From Erythrobasidium yunnanense (lineage: Eukaryota; Basidiomycota; Cystobasidiomycetes; Erythrobasidiales; Erythrobasidiaceae), in contig BCJC01000005.1 of assembly GCA_001600175.1 (NCBI GenBank), positions 1,034,471-1,098,470 of the forward strand: 64,000 bases of DNA, given 5' to 3'. The position numbers and the translations under genes are program-made. Position 1 is the first letter of the stretch. Each line of letters begins with the position of its first letter. The notes under the pieces were generated by a model. The model was not told the origin of the DNA, did not search any database, and worked only from the letters and a program-made list of their open reading frames with translations. Below are positions 1 through 11,999 of the stretch, one piece after another.

Positions 1-141
1 TCTGGTGAATGAGAGTGCACCGAATCGAAGGAGACTTGAGTCTGATGCATCTTCCATACAGAGATATAACAAACGTCTTCGGCGAGTCGAGACAATCCTT
101 CGAGAGCTAGGGGAAAGGCTGATAGCAATGTCCCTAGGTGG

Positions 142-1106
142 TCAGCCGCTCTTTTTGGCTATTGCATGTCGCGTATCACGACTCTGGTACTCCGAGTAGC
201 ATGGTCACAGCGTCTCAGCAACAAAGTGCGCTACCAAACAATTGTTCCAGTAAAAATTACCCAGTATTGACGCGTTCTCTCCCAGGGCCTGGCTATCGCA
301 AGTCTGGTCTTCCTCAACGCTGGAGTCCTGCTCGTATTCCTCATCAACCTGCATATGTCCAAGAAGACTATCTTCCGATCCCACTATGCGTACTTCAAGG
401 CCAATCCTAGCAAGAAAGTACTAGTCAAGAAAGCATTTGCGGCCGTCAGCTTTCTGCTCCTACCATTTCTGGCAATCAGTAAGACACTAATTTACTCCAC
501 CTCTGTCCACGATAAGCGCTGACTGTTGATCTCACGCTTTCAAGCCATCACTGGAGCTGTCCAAGGTTTCCTGACCAGCGACGGATCTATCCAAGGCATC
601 GATACCAAGCTCAAGCGCGTCGGTGTCACCGCTTTCTTCATCTACTGCTGCTTGCCATTCCCGATTTTGGCTGCCAACGCATACTATCGATTAAAGAGTC
701 AACATCCTTACACGGAAACGGAGAAGCCTGATCTAGGAAGAGATGTCGTGCATTGGGAGCATAACAGCACTGTATGGAAGAACAGCGCTATCATCCTAAC
801 GTCCGCGACCTTGCTCGTCTTCGAATATGTGGGTCAGGTCCAGGCTCAACTCAGATCAGGGCTGATGGGACCTCCTTGTACCAGGCTATCAAGCTCGCAC
901 AAGGCTACGGCAATGCACGGATAGATAAATGGTACTATACCAAAGGCGCTTTCTACGCGACGAGTCTTCTGCCGGAGCTGTTGGCAATGTTCATCCTGCT
1001 TGCAGCGAATATGCCAAAGAGATACGGTGGTCTCGCAATCATGATAGCAGAACAGAAGGTCGAAGATAACTTGGAAGCAGAAGCTCACAAGAATCCTACC
1101 AAGTAG
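142..1106 (+). CDS. DUF3112 fungal multi-spanning membrane protein (5' end unresolved)
   Basis: Exons can be read at about 142-225, 286-478, 545-828 and 855-1106. Joined, they give a polytopic membrane protein with the DUF3112 pattern: an 'LFGYCMSRI' helix, a second helix ending 'INLHMSKKTIFRSHY' (family: 'INL.FAQRI.R..HP'), a 'YCCLPFPILAANAYY' helix, 'IRADGTSLY' (family FRAGTSF), and 'WYYTKGAFY' before the last helix. The family is fungal and has no established function. The join at 829-854 needs a 26-nt intron, which restores the IRADGTS motif. The protein begins upstream of about 142, but I could not find a convincing first exon, and it may be cut by the window edge. The call rests on motif memory; topology is inferred. 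Confidence 0.6.
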
Positions 1107-1272
1107 TTTTAGCTGAAAGCAGTTGCTTACTTCAACTCGTTCACCATACCTAATCGTGCAAATCTAGTCGTATATAGTAATCATTATGTTGCTTGTACAA
1201 TAGAACTGAGTCTTCGCACTTCATCATGCTCTTGGACGCGTTTCTTGTCGTTCGGCCAACACTGTGCGCTTC

Positions 1273-2694
1273 ATGCAAGATGTCCTTCGCAAGGACGAGA
1301 AGGATATCCTCAAGTTCTCTCTCTTCTGCCGCTGTGCTTCGATAGCCCTAGCCCTTCTCTCCAGCGCTTTCGTCAAGCCTTTCGATACTTCTGGCCTTCT
1401 GCTGCTTCAAGATGATGCCGGAGGGCGACTTACACCTGCAGCGAGACTAGCACTGCCTTTCGTACAATGGGACACGCTGCACTTCATCAAGATCGCAAAG
1501 GATGGATATGTTCAAGAACAGAGCTTCGCATTCATGCCTGGTGTACCTATGCTCTTGCGCGTGTTTGGAAGGCTGTTCAATGAGGACTTCCAGCTCGCAC
1601 AAGCTGTATTGTGCACTGTAGTGCTCGTGAATGTTATCAGCATCTTCCTGCCTGTCCTGCTGTATAGGTGTGGCTTGCCCTTTCGATCCAGTACCTAGCT
1701 GATGTCTGCTTCCACAGGCTTTCTCTACATCTCGTACAAAGTCCCTCAATGTCCCGGAAAGCAAGTCTGCTTTACGTCCTAGCTCCAGCGCCCGCAATCT
1801 TTTCAGTACCATACACCGAGCCCTTCTTCGCAGCCCTCACTTTCCTAGGCATGCTTTATGTCTCTAGACGATACTACCTCCTCGCTACACTAGCTTTTGT
1901 GGCTAGTACCTGCTTTAGAGCGACTGGTAACTTCAACAGTGGTTTTCTGGTCTGGTACCTCGTCTGGAGATGCCCTCCAAAGCGGTTAAGAATGGTCTGT
2001 CGATCTACATAAGTCTAATAGACGTGACACTGAAACCTCTTATTAGCTGCTGAAGCGGACGCTATATGCTATCTGCCTGTCAGCTTTCATAGCGGCTCCC
2101 TTCCTGTGGCAGCAATATATCGGCTATCAGTCCTTCTGTACTGGCGAAAGCGAGCGCCCTTGGTGTACACGAAAACTTCCTCTCATCTATTCCTTCGTAC
2201 AAGAGCATTATTGGTAAGGCTACTCCGCGCCATGCGCTCCCCTCAAGGCTGATTCGGTGTCGATATACAGGGACGTCGGCTTTCTCCGGTACTTTACAGT
2301 ACAGCAGATCCCGAACTTCATACTGGCTACGCCTGTGTTGGCCATGTCGTTCGCCGGCAGCTACTCATACTACTGCGCCCGCTGGCCGAGCGTCATTCTA
2401 GAAAGTCTGCCTCTACATCCTCCCACAGCAGCTTCGACGAAGGCAGAGAAGCCTTTCCACCGACTCGAGATTCTGCCTTTCATACACCTGCATACGATAT
2501 TGGCGATTATACTGTTCACGACAAGTCATGTTCAAATCGCTCTACGACAAGCGTGCACGAACCCTGTGCTGTTCTGGTACATCGCACAACTGGCAGAAGA
2601 TAACAATAAGTATGCAAGGTGGTGGATAAAGTACTGTATCATATGGGGCAGCGTTTCGATCGTGCTATGGACAGCGTTCTATCCGCCTGCTTAA
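1273..2694 (+). CDS. GPI18: GPI mannosyltransferase 2 (PIG-V/GPI18 family)
   Basis: An ER-membrane enzyme that adds the second mannose to the GPI-anchor precursor from dolichol-phosphate mannose. The ATG at 1273 gives MQDVLRKDEK followed by a first hydrophobic helix. The luminal motif 'FVQWDTLHFIKIAKDGY' then 'EQSFAFMPGVP' matches the PIG-V consensus (W.D..+F..IA..GY..EQ..AF.P..P). Later exons give 'VLAPAPAIFSVPYTEPFFA' and 'CFRATG' (family: PA..F....YTE..F and R.NG), and 'DVGFLRYFTVQQIPNFILA', which matches the C-terminal GF..Y....Q.PNF.LA region. It has at least four short introns. It converges on the RBM18-like gene with about 70 bp between the stop codons. It fits with the GPI-anchored products encoded nearby (two chitin deacetylases and a GH16 enzyme). 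Confidence 0.85.
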
Positions 2695-2767
2695 AATAGT
2701 GGGAGAATCGGCTATATATACTCTAGACAACAACAAGAATCAATGCGGAGTCTCACACAATGGCAGC

Positions 2768-3622
2768 CTAGCCATCCCGCGAGAAGCCAGCCCCTAGACT
2801 TGCCAATGTCGACTTTGGCACCTCTACCGCTGTCCGTCGACTTCCTGTCCCTTGACCTTGTCCTCGCGAACGCGATCTATCTTCTCCCTGCTTACGTTCT
2901 TGCTCTTGTAGCTCGAGCTTCTCGCCTGTAGCTATCACGTCCGAAGATGGCTTCTTGGGTAGATTATCCGCATCACGCGCGGCTTTCGTGGCCGGTTTGA
3001 AGGAAGATGAGGATGGCCCTTCGCCTAGGTCTGCGGAGGCTTCTCGTGAGCTTTCCCGCTCTTGCTTCTCTGCTTCGAGAGCGGCTAGCTTGGCTTCCAA
3101 TGCGCTGATCTTGTTGTCGCGGCTGCATTTCCACCGTTCAGAATAGGTAGCTTAAGTTGTGGTGCATGTAACGTACGTCTCTGGCTTCTTGTGTCCTTTC
3201 AATATCGATAGCGTTGTAGGCTTGGGAGCACCTCCTCGCCATGCTCCAGATCCAGTGTTGGACTGGCTATACTCAGGCGCATCATTCGCTCGCTTGATGG
3301 ATACTTTGCGGCCTTGTATGAGTTTGTCGTTCAGTTCGAGCATGGTCTTCAGGGCTTCCTGACGGGGTCATGGCAGGGTAGCACAAAACGGAGGCCAATC
3401 TTCCATCAGCATTGGATCCTGTTGGACTCTAGTATAACCTACCTCCTTTGTTGCATACTCTACGAATGCGTAACCTCTCGGTTTGCCCTTCCTCGGTCCA
3501 GCTTTGTGGAACAAGAAGTCTAGCTTGCTGATCTTTCCATGCTTGCTGAGGAACTGCACCAGCGTATACTCGTCTACTGTTTCTGGGAGATTGCCTATGA
3601 ACAGTCTGGTGCTGCTGGACAT
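2768..3622 (-). CDS. RBM18: RBM18-like single-RRM RNA-binding protein
   Basis: Starts at MSSSTRLFIGNLPE. RNP2 is 'RLFIGNLPE' and RNP1 is 'KGKPRGYAFVEY', so an RRM fills the first exon and the start of the second. 'LDFLFHKAGPRKGKPRGYAF' follows human RBM18 ('FDFLFHKSG...GQPRGYCFV') closely, which separates it from generic RRM proteins. The second exon contains 'GRKVSIKRAND' (end of the RRM). The last exon has a short coiled-coil-like segment 'ALEAKLAALEAEKQE', again as in RBM18, then a low-complexity Ser/Arg/Gly tail. RBM18 has no well-defined role; a nuclear RNA-binding function is inferred. An upstream in-frame ATG at 3742 would add 40 residues, but nothing homologous lies there. It is transcribed divergently from the CSC1 gene. 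Confidence 0.75.
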
Positions 3623-3910
3623 TGAAGACCTTGATTGAGATGATGGAATAGTTGTAAAGTCAAGAGGCAAGAAACTGATGATGATGAACGATGCTCTGCT
3701 ACCTACCGATTCTCTGGTCGACGCTCCCGCTCGCATGGCCATTCCATCACTGACGATATGGCAGGACGTAGAACAGCCATCATCCAGTACATTGCCTGGA
3801 TCACCAGCAGATCAGGCAAATAAGTTACGAGGTGCATTGGCGCTTCCGACGATAATTCTCTGGGCTTCGGTATTGAATATTGACCCATTACTGGTATTAC
3901 AGGACCATGG
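3623..3910. promoter_or_regulatory. Divergent promoter between RBM18-like and CSC1-like genes
   Basis: The 288-bp gap between two genes that start in opposite directions. It must hold both promoters. I see no strong TATA box or repeat in it. Confidence 0.5.
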
Positions 3911-6900
3911 ATGGAGACACAGCTGGCCATCGCATTCACAGTCGGATTGACCTCGTTCCTCACGTTCTGTTTCCTGCGAACGCGATCCAAAGTACTCTAT
4001 GCTCCGAGAACCTTGTTGAAAGGTATATACATCACTCATAAACTAGGGCTTGTGTTGACTTGGCGAACGAACCAGGCTTCTCTCCCCACGAAGTACATTC
4101 GAAAAACACCTTCTTCGGATGGATCCTCCCAACACTGCGGACAAGCGAGTTTACAGTATTGCAGATAGTAGGACTAGATGCTGCCGTGGTGAGTACATCC
4201 CCTCCTGCCGTAGTTGCGAACCACGCCCTTGCTGACTACGTAATCATGCAAGCTACTGAACTTCTTCAAAGCGTCCTTCTATTTCTTCGCAACGTGTACA
4301 CTGCTGGCGGCTGTCGCGCTGGTACCCATAAACTGGCGCGAAAACGGAACGACAGAAGGCGTACCTCCACCTGCGCCTGACCCAGACGATCCGAGCTTCT
4401 ATATCTTCCAAGGCAAGCGTAGGGCAGAGTATGAAGGGTCGACGCTATACCTCACTTCTCGTAAGTCAACATGTCCGATCCGTAAATGGCAATGAGACTG
4501 ACTATGACACAGATCTGATATTCACCTACATCTTCTCGTTGCTGGCTTTGTACCAGCTATATCGCACCTACCGCTCCTTTATCCACACACGTCAGCTGTT
4601 CTCTCTAGATCATGCCCTCTCAACGCCTGGCAAATCCGTCGTGATCACCTCTCTTCCTCTACATCTGCGGAACGAGAAGATCCTCGCTCAATACTGGGAA
4701 GATCTCGGGTTACGCGTCGAGTCCGTGTCCGTCGGACGCAACGTCGGTGCTCTGAAACGACTTCTAGAAGAAAGGACAGCAAAACTACTTGCGCTAGAGA
4801 CGGCTTGGCTGAAATATGTTGGGAACCCAGTTAGTAAGAAAGCGATGGAGGCAGGGTATGATAAGGATAAGATCACGAGACAGATCTTGAGTGAGGATGA
4901 TGGAAGGGAGGAAGGCGTGCAGCATGCGGAAGAGGCGCTTATTGAGGAAGAAGGAGGAAGGCTAGTAGACGTCACACCACCTCAAAGTCCCTCGGGGTCC
5001 AATAGAAGACGCGAAGACGTAGAAGCTGGTCCCTCGACTGTCTCGCGGAATTTCGAAATACCCGGCAAGAAGAGGCCAGAAATGCGCACTAGAATATTGA
5101 CGAATGAAAAGACGGATCTGCTCAACCATCTTGCACATGAGTATAGAGTCGCGGATGAAGCTGTAAAGAAGAGGAGATCGGGCAAATTCAGACCTGCAAA
5201 TGTCGCTTTTGTGACTTTTGCGGATATAGGAAGCGCGCAGATCGCTGCGCAGGTGCGCTACGTCTCTGCTCAATGATTCTCGCGCGGTGCACTGCACTGA
5301 ATGTAGTCGCTTTCTTCAGGTCGCTCATTACCCTCAGCCAAATACTATGATCACGAAGCTCGCACCAGATCCTCGAGATGTACACTGGCACAACATGCTC
5401 CTCTCACCTGCGAACGTACAAGCTCGACAGTTCCTCGTCACTGGCGCACTCATAGCACTGCTACTCACTTGGGCCGTCCCCGTATCTGCTCTAGCTCGCT
5501 TGTTGAGCTATGATGCTATAAAGGAGACGGCGCCGTGGGTTGGCAGGGTCATCGATAAGAAGTAAGTAGCCCTCACTCACTGTGTATATGTTCCGGCTGA
5601 TGCGTAGCATGCTTGCAGCGCCCGCCTGCGTGTCTTAGTACAGAACTCGCTGCCTTCACTAGCCTTGATCGGCTTCAACGCTCTCCTTCCCTTCTTGCTA
5701 GACTGGCTTTCGATCCTCCAAGGTCTTCGTTCCCGAAGCGAGATCGAGTATTCTTTACTTACAAAATACCACTTTTTCCTGCTCATCAACGGTTTCTTCA
5801 TCGTTCTGGCAGTCTCGACATGGAGTCTTGCACGAGAATTGGCGGATCAACCTATGAAGCTTATAAACAAGCTTGCACTGTCATTGCCTGGAGCGAGGAA
5901 TTTCTTTATTTCATATGTCATCCTGCAAGGAATAGGTATCATGCCGCTGCAGCTTCTGCAGCTGGCTGTAGTCCTGCCGAGATGGTTCTACAGACTCATC
6001 TGGACGAGATCTCCGCGAGGTGAGCATGCCCCGATCGATGGAAGGGTACAAGGCTGATATCCATCTGGCAGACTTCGCCGAATTGAACACACCGCCTGTT
6101 ATCAGCTTGGGAACAATCTATCCTCAAGCTCTCCTCATCTTCCTTATCTGTCTGACATACTCTGTCATTGCTCCACTCATTCTGCTTTTCGGTACAATCT
6201 ACTTTGGAATGGGCTACCTGGTCTACAAGGTGTGTCTGGATTGGAGTCTCCTCAATTACCTTATTTGACTCTTCCATGACAGTACAAGCTGCTGTTCGTA
6301 TACTTCCGACCATACGAGAGCAGAGGACAGGCTTGGCCTCTATCTTTCGTCCGCGTTTGCGTTGGTCTAATCATGTGTGTGGCCGCCTTCGCGTGACTAT
6401 CAGCTCGTGCTAATTCTGCCTTTGACCATAGCTTCCAGCTGTTCATGATCGGTCTATTCGCACTTCGTCAGGCGGCACTTCTGACCTTTATCATGGTCCC
6501 GCTCATCCTCTTTACGCTCTACACTTCCTGGGCTCTACATCAGCGTTTCGCGCCTCTGGCAACCTATGTGAATCTCGCCCAAGCCGCCGAAGTGAAGCGT
6601 GCACAAAGTAATGGCGGGATGTACGAAGCTGGTGCACTAGCTAGTGATGTCGAGAGATTAAGGAAGGGACATCCGGTCACGCATAGCCAGACGGAGTTGA
6701 ATAGGGGAAGATACGAGAGGGCGGAAGAAACTATGTATGTCGTCAAGCAGGATCAGAAGACGGATTATGCACAGCCGCCGATGTCGGAGTCGTTCTACGG
6801 GGTGCTGAAGTAAGCTCTTATACGTTCGATCGCGAGCCGCACCAATGCTGATGAATGCTGTAGCACCGGCCGTAGACGCTATAATCACCCCGCAATTAGC

Positions 6901-7353
6901 GGGCAACTCCCTCTTCCCTGGCTTCCAGCCGGTCGACGCGAATACAATCGCGCAGCAAGCGAGCTGAATCCATCATCTTCGGATATCGAGACAGCCCAAG
7001 AGCCTCCCGACCTAGATCTCGACTCTTCAGGCGCAGTCTTGATCGACATTCGCCGCCGTTTCAAGGACTTGAGTAATGTCACGAAGAGATTAGCTGTCAA
7101 GAGCGTTACTACTCTTAAAAGAGGATCTAGCCCGTTCTCGGATAATGAATTTATGGATACTACGAGGGCGTGGGCTAATGAGAGAGAAAGAGAAGGTAGC
7201 TGGCAGCAGGTCCAAGTGGGAGAAAATGAGGAGGATGGTGACTATGAAGACGACGATGAGAGTGGCTATGGTGTTGGATCAAGATATACTTACTTTCCTC
7301 ATAAGAAAGGCAGTGGGAGTAGAGAAGGCACAACCGAGCCGGAGGAACATTGA
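3911..7353 (+). CDS. CSC1: CSC1/OSCA/TMEM63-type mechanosensitive cation channel (DUF221)
   Basis: A multi-exon membrane protein of the RSN1/PHM7/CSC1 family, plasma-membrane osmosensitive, calcium-permeable channels. The N-terminal RSN1_TM block contains METQLAIAF..., a helix, then 'FGWILPTLRTSEFTVLQIVGLDA', matching the family's 'W......DE..L....GLDA'. The cytosolic PHM7_cyt domain follows, with 'VVITSLPLHLRNEKILAQYW', a Glu/Lys-rich insert, and 'FVTFADIGSAQIAAQ' plus 'APDPRDVHWHNM' (family: AP.P.D..W.N). Then come about seven C-terminal helices ('ALIGFNALLPFLLDWLS', 'LALSLPGARNFFISYVI'). An acidic cytoplasmic tail ends at the TGA at 7351. Several 45-70 nt introns interrupt it. The start at 3911 is chosen because the protein's first hydrophobic helix follows directly; an ATG at 3907 is out of frame. 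Confidence 0.85.
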
Positions 7354-7572
7354 GTAGACCTCATGACCTTGTAATGAAGTAGAGGTATGATGCAACGAGT
7401 AGTGTGTTGTAACAATAATGCTACTACAGGGTCTCAGCCCAAAGCCATTGGCATGGATGGGTCTTACATATAAATTGCACGAGGGCTACAGGAAACGAGA
7501 TGCCTAAACAAGAATGAATAATTATGTGTGATAGTAAGTGTATATCCTCATGCTATCTATCATTCCCAGTCC

Positions 7573-8393
7573 TTAAGAGGAGGGTTTAATGGGAGCCACA
7601 TCGGGTTTGTGCTTAATGCTGATACTGTTAACACAGTGACGTTCGTCGGCAGGAGTGAAGTTGTATTTTTCGCCTGTAAATACGTGGCCGAGGTGTCCTC
7701 CACAGTTGGAACATACTATTTCAGTGCGTCTCATACCGAATGTATTGTCCACATGGCGGGTGACGGTTCCGGGAATCTCCTCAAAGAACGCTAATAGAAG
7801 AGAGTACATTAGAGATGTACACACTATTATGGAGGAGGGACTCACCAGGCCACCCACACCCTGACTTGAACTTGGTGTCGTAGTTGTACAGCGGGGCATC
7901 GCAACCAGCGCAAGCGAAGACACCTTCTTTGGGGTGCTAGGGAGACACTGAGGTTAATACAAGCTACATTCCAATGATGGGATGCAATCTTATGGCTCAC
8001 CTTCTTGTCGTACTCGCCAGTCCCGGCCATTTCTGTACCCTTCTTTCGCAGGATACGGAATTGCTCAGGACTCAGTTGGAGTCTCCATTCCTCCTCTGAC
8101 TTCTGGACACTACAAAGTCGAGCATACACGTCAGTTCTTTCGATGTGGCGGAGGGCAGCTCGGGCATCATAGACAAAGACTAACGGGTAGGACATGTTGT
8201 TTGAGGTTGACGAGAATGAGAATGCGTTACCCAGTTTGGAAGATAGAGGATTTGATCTGTTGTTGTAGAAAGCTAGAGAAAGACCACCGGCTCCGGCGAG
8301 GTATAGCAGAGATCGGGCTACTTGAGGACGCAGATTGGCAGATACAGCGAGTGCTTTGGGGAGTCTTGAAAGTGTAGAACGGACAAGGCTCAT
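7573..8393 (-). CDS. MSRB: Peptide-methionine (R)-S-oxide reductase, MsrB type, probably mitochondrial
   Basis: Reduces methionine-R-sulfoxide in oxidised proteins with thioredoxin. The start at 8393 gives a basic, Ser/Ala-rich N-terminus '[17 protein letters not shown]' typical of a mitochondrial presequence, then a hydrophobic stretch. The SelR domain reads '[20 protein letters not shown]', '[13 protein letters not shown]', '[14 protein letters not shown]', 'KFKSGCGWP', '[20 protein letters not shown]' and 'HCVNSISI'. All four zinc cysteines (CxxC twice) and the catalytic Cys in RHCVNS are present. An internal ATG ('MSYPL') downstream of the presequence could give a cytosolic form; that is speculation. 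At least three introns. Converges on CSC1 and diverges from TOA2. Confidence 0.88.
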
Positions 8394-8577
8394 ATAATGG
8401 ATTAGAAGGAGATCTTTGAAATGTCGGAAAGAGCAAGATGGTGATTCAGTCAGCAATTTGGAGGTCAGCTTTCAAGCGATTTCAAGAGATTAAAGTATAC
8501 AGCAAAGATATACAAGCTGTAGATGCATCAAGCATAAAGGCGTAACACATCCAGTCAAGAGACGGCGACCGCGCACC

Positions 8578-9095
8578 ATGGCTGGCGGCTCTGGGTCAGG
8601 CGCAGGAGCAGCAGCGGGAGGAGCAGTCGGGACAGGCTCAGCTGGAACAACACCGCAAAACTACTTTCAGCTATACCGCCATGCAAGCGTAGGGATGGCG
8701 CTGACGGACGCGCTGGACGAGCTCATCGAGTCTGGACATATCAGCCCTCAGCTGGCCAGAAAGGTCGTCGAGGAGGTGGGCTGGCAGCCGGCACACATGC
8801 TGCGTAAGATTATGCTGAGAGTATGATCATCTGAGCTCAGTTCGACAAGGCTGCTTCACAGACCTTTTCCTCGACTCTGCGCAACAAGTGCAGCACAAAA
8901 GCCAAACTGCAGACGTACCGTCTGTGTGATGAGGTGAGTCTGTCGTATATAATGTTAAGGCTGTCCTGACAATGCTGTCCGTGCCAGGTCTGGTCATTCC
9001 TCCTCAAGGACGCCGTGTTCAAGCTGGATGGAGGGGATGTCGTTGGGCCAGTCTCCAAAGTCAAGATTGTCGCTCAGAAGGGAAACAATACCTAG
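8578..9095 (+). CDS. TOA2: Transcription initiation factor IIA gamma subunit
   Basis: The small subunit of TFIIA, which stabilises TBP on the TATA box. After a Gly/Ala-rich N-terminus unusual for the family (about 25 residues), the core reads 'YFQLYRHASVGMALTDALDE', matching 'YELYR.STLG..L.DALDELI'. It continues through 'FDKAASQTFSSTL', 'AKLQTYRLCDE' and 'VWSFLLKDAVFKL' to a short end 'KVKIVAQKGNNT'. Two introns are needed: one after ...VVEE and one after ...CDE. Both restore the family reading exactly (EEFDKA and CDEVWSF). Diverges from MsrB, with 184 bp between the starts. Confidence 0.92.
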
Positions 9096-9418
9096 ATCTA
9101 CCGACTAAACATTCATCTACAGTTTCCTTATTTCACTATGTATCGTTTTCCTTCGTTCTTTCGTTCGATTTCTATGCTGGGTTCTCTGTCGTATGAACAG
9201 CTATCAATCAACAACAGCCATGACTAAAAAATGATGTCTATTCTACTACCCACTCTACACGTCGCCTGCTGCTTTCGGGTGTTCCTGCCTCGATCAACAA
9301 GTTCTCTTGGCAGCGGCATGCAGCGCATTGACCGACCATGATGGCATTGCATGGACGAGCAGATTGTTCTCTTTGCCTTTGCTTCTTTCCTTCCTAACAA
9401 TCAAACCATTTTGCTACG
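9096..9418. other. Intergenic, no gene seen
   Basis: About 320 bp between TOA2 and the aspartic protease, which run in the same direction. It presumably holds the TOA2 3' UTR and the protease promoter; no other signal was recognised. Confidence 0.4.
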
Positions 9419-11407
9419 ATGCGGTCTATAGCTGCTGCTACTCTGGCCATTGCTGCTGCTTCTGTCCTCCTCGAATCGACTTCTCACGTTCATGCAGCTC
9501 CGCTGGTCGCTCGAGCCGACAATGACGACGTCTCAGCCTCTGCCAGCGACCCTTTCCCATCTACAAAGTCCATAAAGCTGCCCATAGGACAGAGGAAATG
9601 GAGAACTGCAAGAAACAGCGAACTCGAGAAGCGCCAGCAAAGCGGATCAAACGGGACTGCTGAAGATAACGTCGCAGAGCTGCTCAATTGGCAGGATGCT
9701 AGGTACATATTTGCGACTGATATTCTTGGTCATTGAGGACAGCGCAGCTGAAATCATGCACGTCCAGATACATCGCAACGGTCAACTTGGCAGGCCAAGA
9801 ACTGGATCTGATCCTCGATACTGGAAGCTCAGAGTGAGTTGCATTTGGATGTATAGGCCGGGCCAGCTTCCCGACCTCAGTAGACCGTCCGCATGAAAGT
9901 CAAGGCTTACAATGATGCGACAAGCTGGCCTCGCCTGCGCTTTACCTAGCGATGCAGTACAGTCGCTGATATACTCCTTCATCAAGTACCTGGGTATACT
10001 CTTCTCAGCCGCAGCGCTGGAGAAACATAGATCCGTCTCTGCTGCCTCCGCTGTTCAATAATGCAACAGCGGTAGGCGTAGACGATACAGGCTTGATATA
10101 CCGATCAAGATACGGTGCAGGAGACGGTATACTAGAAACACAGTAAGTTGCGATTCGTCCCTTCGATTCGCACCAGAGCTCACTCTCGAATAAAGCGGTC
10201 GCATTCAGACTACGGATGTATCGCTCGTTGGAACAGACCTTAATGTCACAGACCAAGTCTTTGCGAGCATATATGACGCTACAAGCGGTATCGGCGCCTC
10301 CGGACTGATGGGTTTCGGCTTCCCGTTAGGCAGTGAGTGCGATAATTGACATTCTGTAGCTCTTGCTAATGCCGCGAGATGTGGTAAGGCTCTATCTGGG
10401 TCACCACGATCAATGCCTACGCCCGTCAGAACAGGCAATACATGACTCTCGACCGGTCCTCCCAATATTGGCCGATCGTACTTCGTCTGGCAGAACAAGG
10501 CGAAGTCTCTCGTCCCATATTCAGTATGGAGTTTGAAGGACTGTCCAATACAAGCGCACCTACGCAGTCAAACTCTTTCGACTATACAAGCGATATGGGC
10601 TTGCTTACTATCGGTGATTACCCTGAAGGCTATACGTGCGTGGTTTTCTCCTTTTTGAGGTTGTGAACAAGTACTGACGCATATATATTCGCATAGCGAG
10701 GACTCGTTCACTTGGTCACCCGTCCCATACGTCACTTTCAGCGATGAATACGTAGAAGCCGGCTTCCCGGTGGCTACTGGAAACAGATGGACAACGCCCT
10801 TGGAAGCCATCTATTGTAAGTCCTTTAGTTTCTTGACAGACTTTAGATTTCGCTGACAAAACCTTGTCCAGTCAATGGAGCTCGCATTGCCGATACCCAG
10901 CTGCAACCCAACTACACCACAGATGGCCAGCGACTCTTCGCTCTTGTCGACTCTGGCGGTCCGACTATGCTCTTCCCCGCTGACACGATGGCTGCCATTA
11001 CGAATGCATGGGCTGGCAATCCTTCGGTGCGTACTTACCTTGTTTTACCGAGTCTTTCACAGCTCAAACGTTGCTTTTACTGCTAGAACGAAATCATGGA
11101 CTGCAACGCCCCATTCGAGCTCACTTTCCAGTTCAGCGGCCAGAATTTCACCATGGCCAAGAACGAGATGGTCGTACCTTACTACAATGTCATCGACTCC
11201 ATCGCAGCTGGCGGCCGACCTACTTCAGGCTGTCAATTCCAGGCTCAAGTCGACTCGCCTTCCGGGGATGAGTTCGGCGCACTCACATCCATCACGTACT
11301 CGCTGGGTGACCCATTCATGAGGAACGTAGTCACTATCTTCGATTATGGAAACGTCAGAGACGCTACGCAGAACCCGCCAAGAATGGGTTTTGCTACGAA
11401 GCGATAA
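9419..11407 (+). CDS. Secreted pepsin-like aspartic protease (family A1)
   Basis: A signal peptide 'MRSIAAATLAIAAASVLLE' is followed by a propeptide with a likely KR processing site ('ELEKRQQ') near residue 67. The mature enzyme has 'YIATVNLAGQELDLILDTGS', giving the first catalytic DTGS, and 'ALVDSGGPTMLFP', the second catalytic DSG. A1-type segments 'GLMGFGFPLG', 'YTSDMGLLTIG' and C-terminal 'LGDPFMRNVVTIFDYGN' (family: LGD.FLR..Y.VFD) are present. At least seven introns. The intron after ...LNWQDAR is supported because it restores 'ARYIATV'. It belongs to a run of extracellular proteins. No GPI signal is seen. Substrate preference cannot be told from sequence. Confidence 0.85.
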
Positions 11408-11999
11408 AACCACGCACTTCTAGCAAGATTAGCTGCCTACTCTGCACTTCAGTATTAGTATCATCTGTATCAACCTCCCTCTCTTCTCGTTATCAATACC
11501 GCGACTGTACTCTGTGAAAAGTTAGCAAGAAATGCACAAGCAGTCAAGCGTTGTACCTATTCGTCAGTTCTCCTCCTCCCATGCTCACCAGCAGACAATG
11601 CAATGCTCATGATCCATGCTGAATGTCTCACCTTTGCTGTTATGTTCAGACAGCCACAGCTGAGAAACAGAAACGCGAGAAGCAAGCTCCGGTCCGAGAC
11701 ATGGGCTATTCAGATCGAAGAAGTCGTGAACGCGTGTTCATTGCATTAACATTCTATCGTGACAGTCTCTGACTATACTACATGAAGGTCATTGTCCGAG
11801 GCTAACATGATAACTTCGCTGGCACGCCAGACGGTAAATGTTATCACGGCTCTAAGGGGGGGAAAGAAGCAGGCCCTGCCATGCTTTGTGTATATACGAA
11901 ATCGAAAGAAGGTGTCGTTGATGACAGCGGGTAAGGGAACCAGGGATATCTGCATGCGGGACTCAAGGGAATCCGAGGAGGAAAGGAAGGACGCGTCCT
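11408..11999. other. Intergenic between protease and small secreted protein genes
   Basis: About 590 bp between two convergent genes. It carries open frames on both strands with no recognisable domain and no conserved start context, so I call no gene. Confidence 0.4.
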
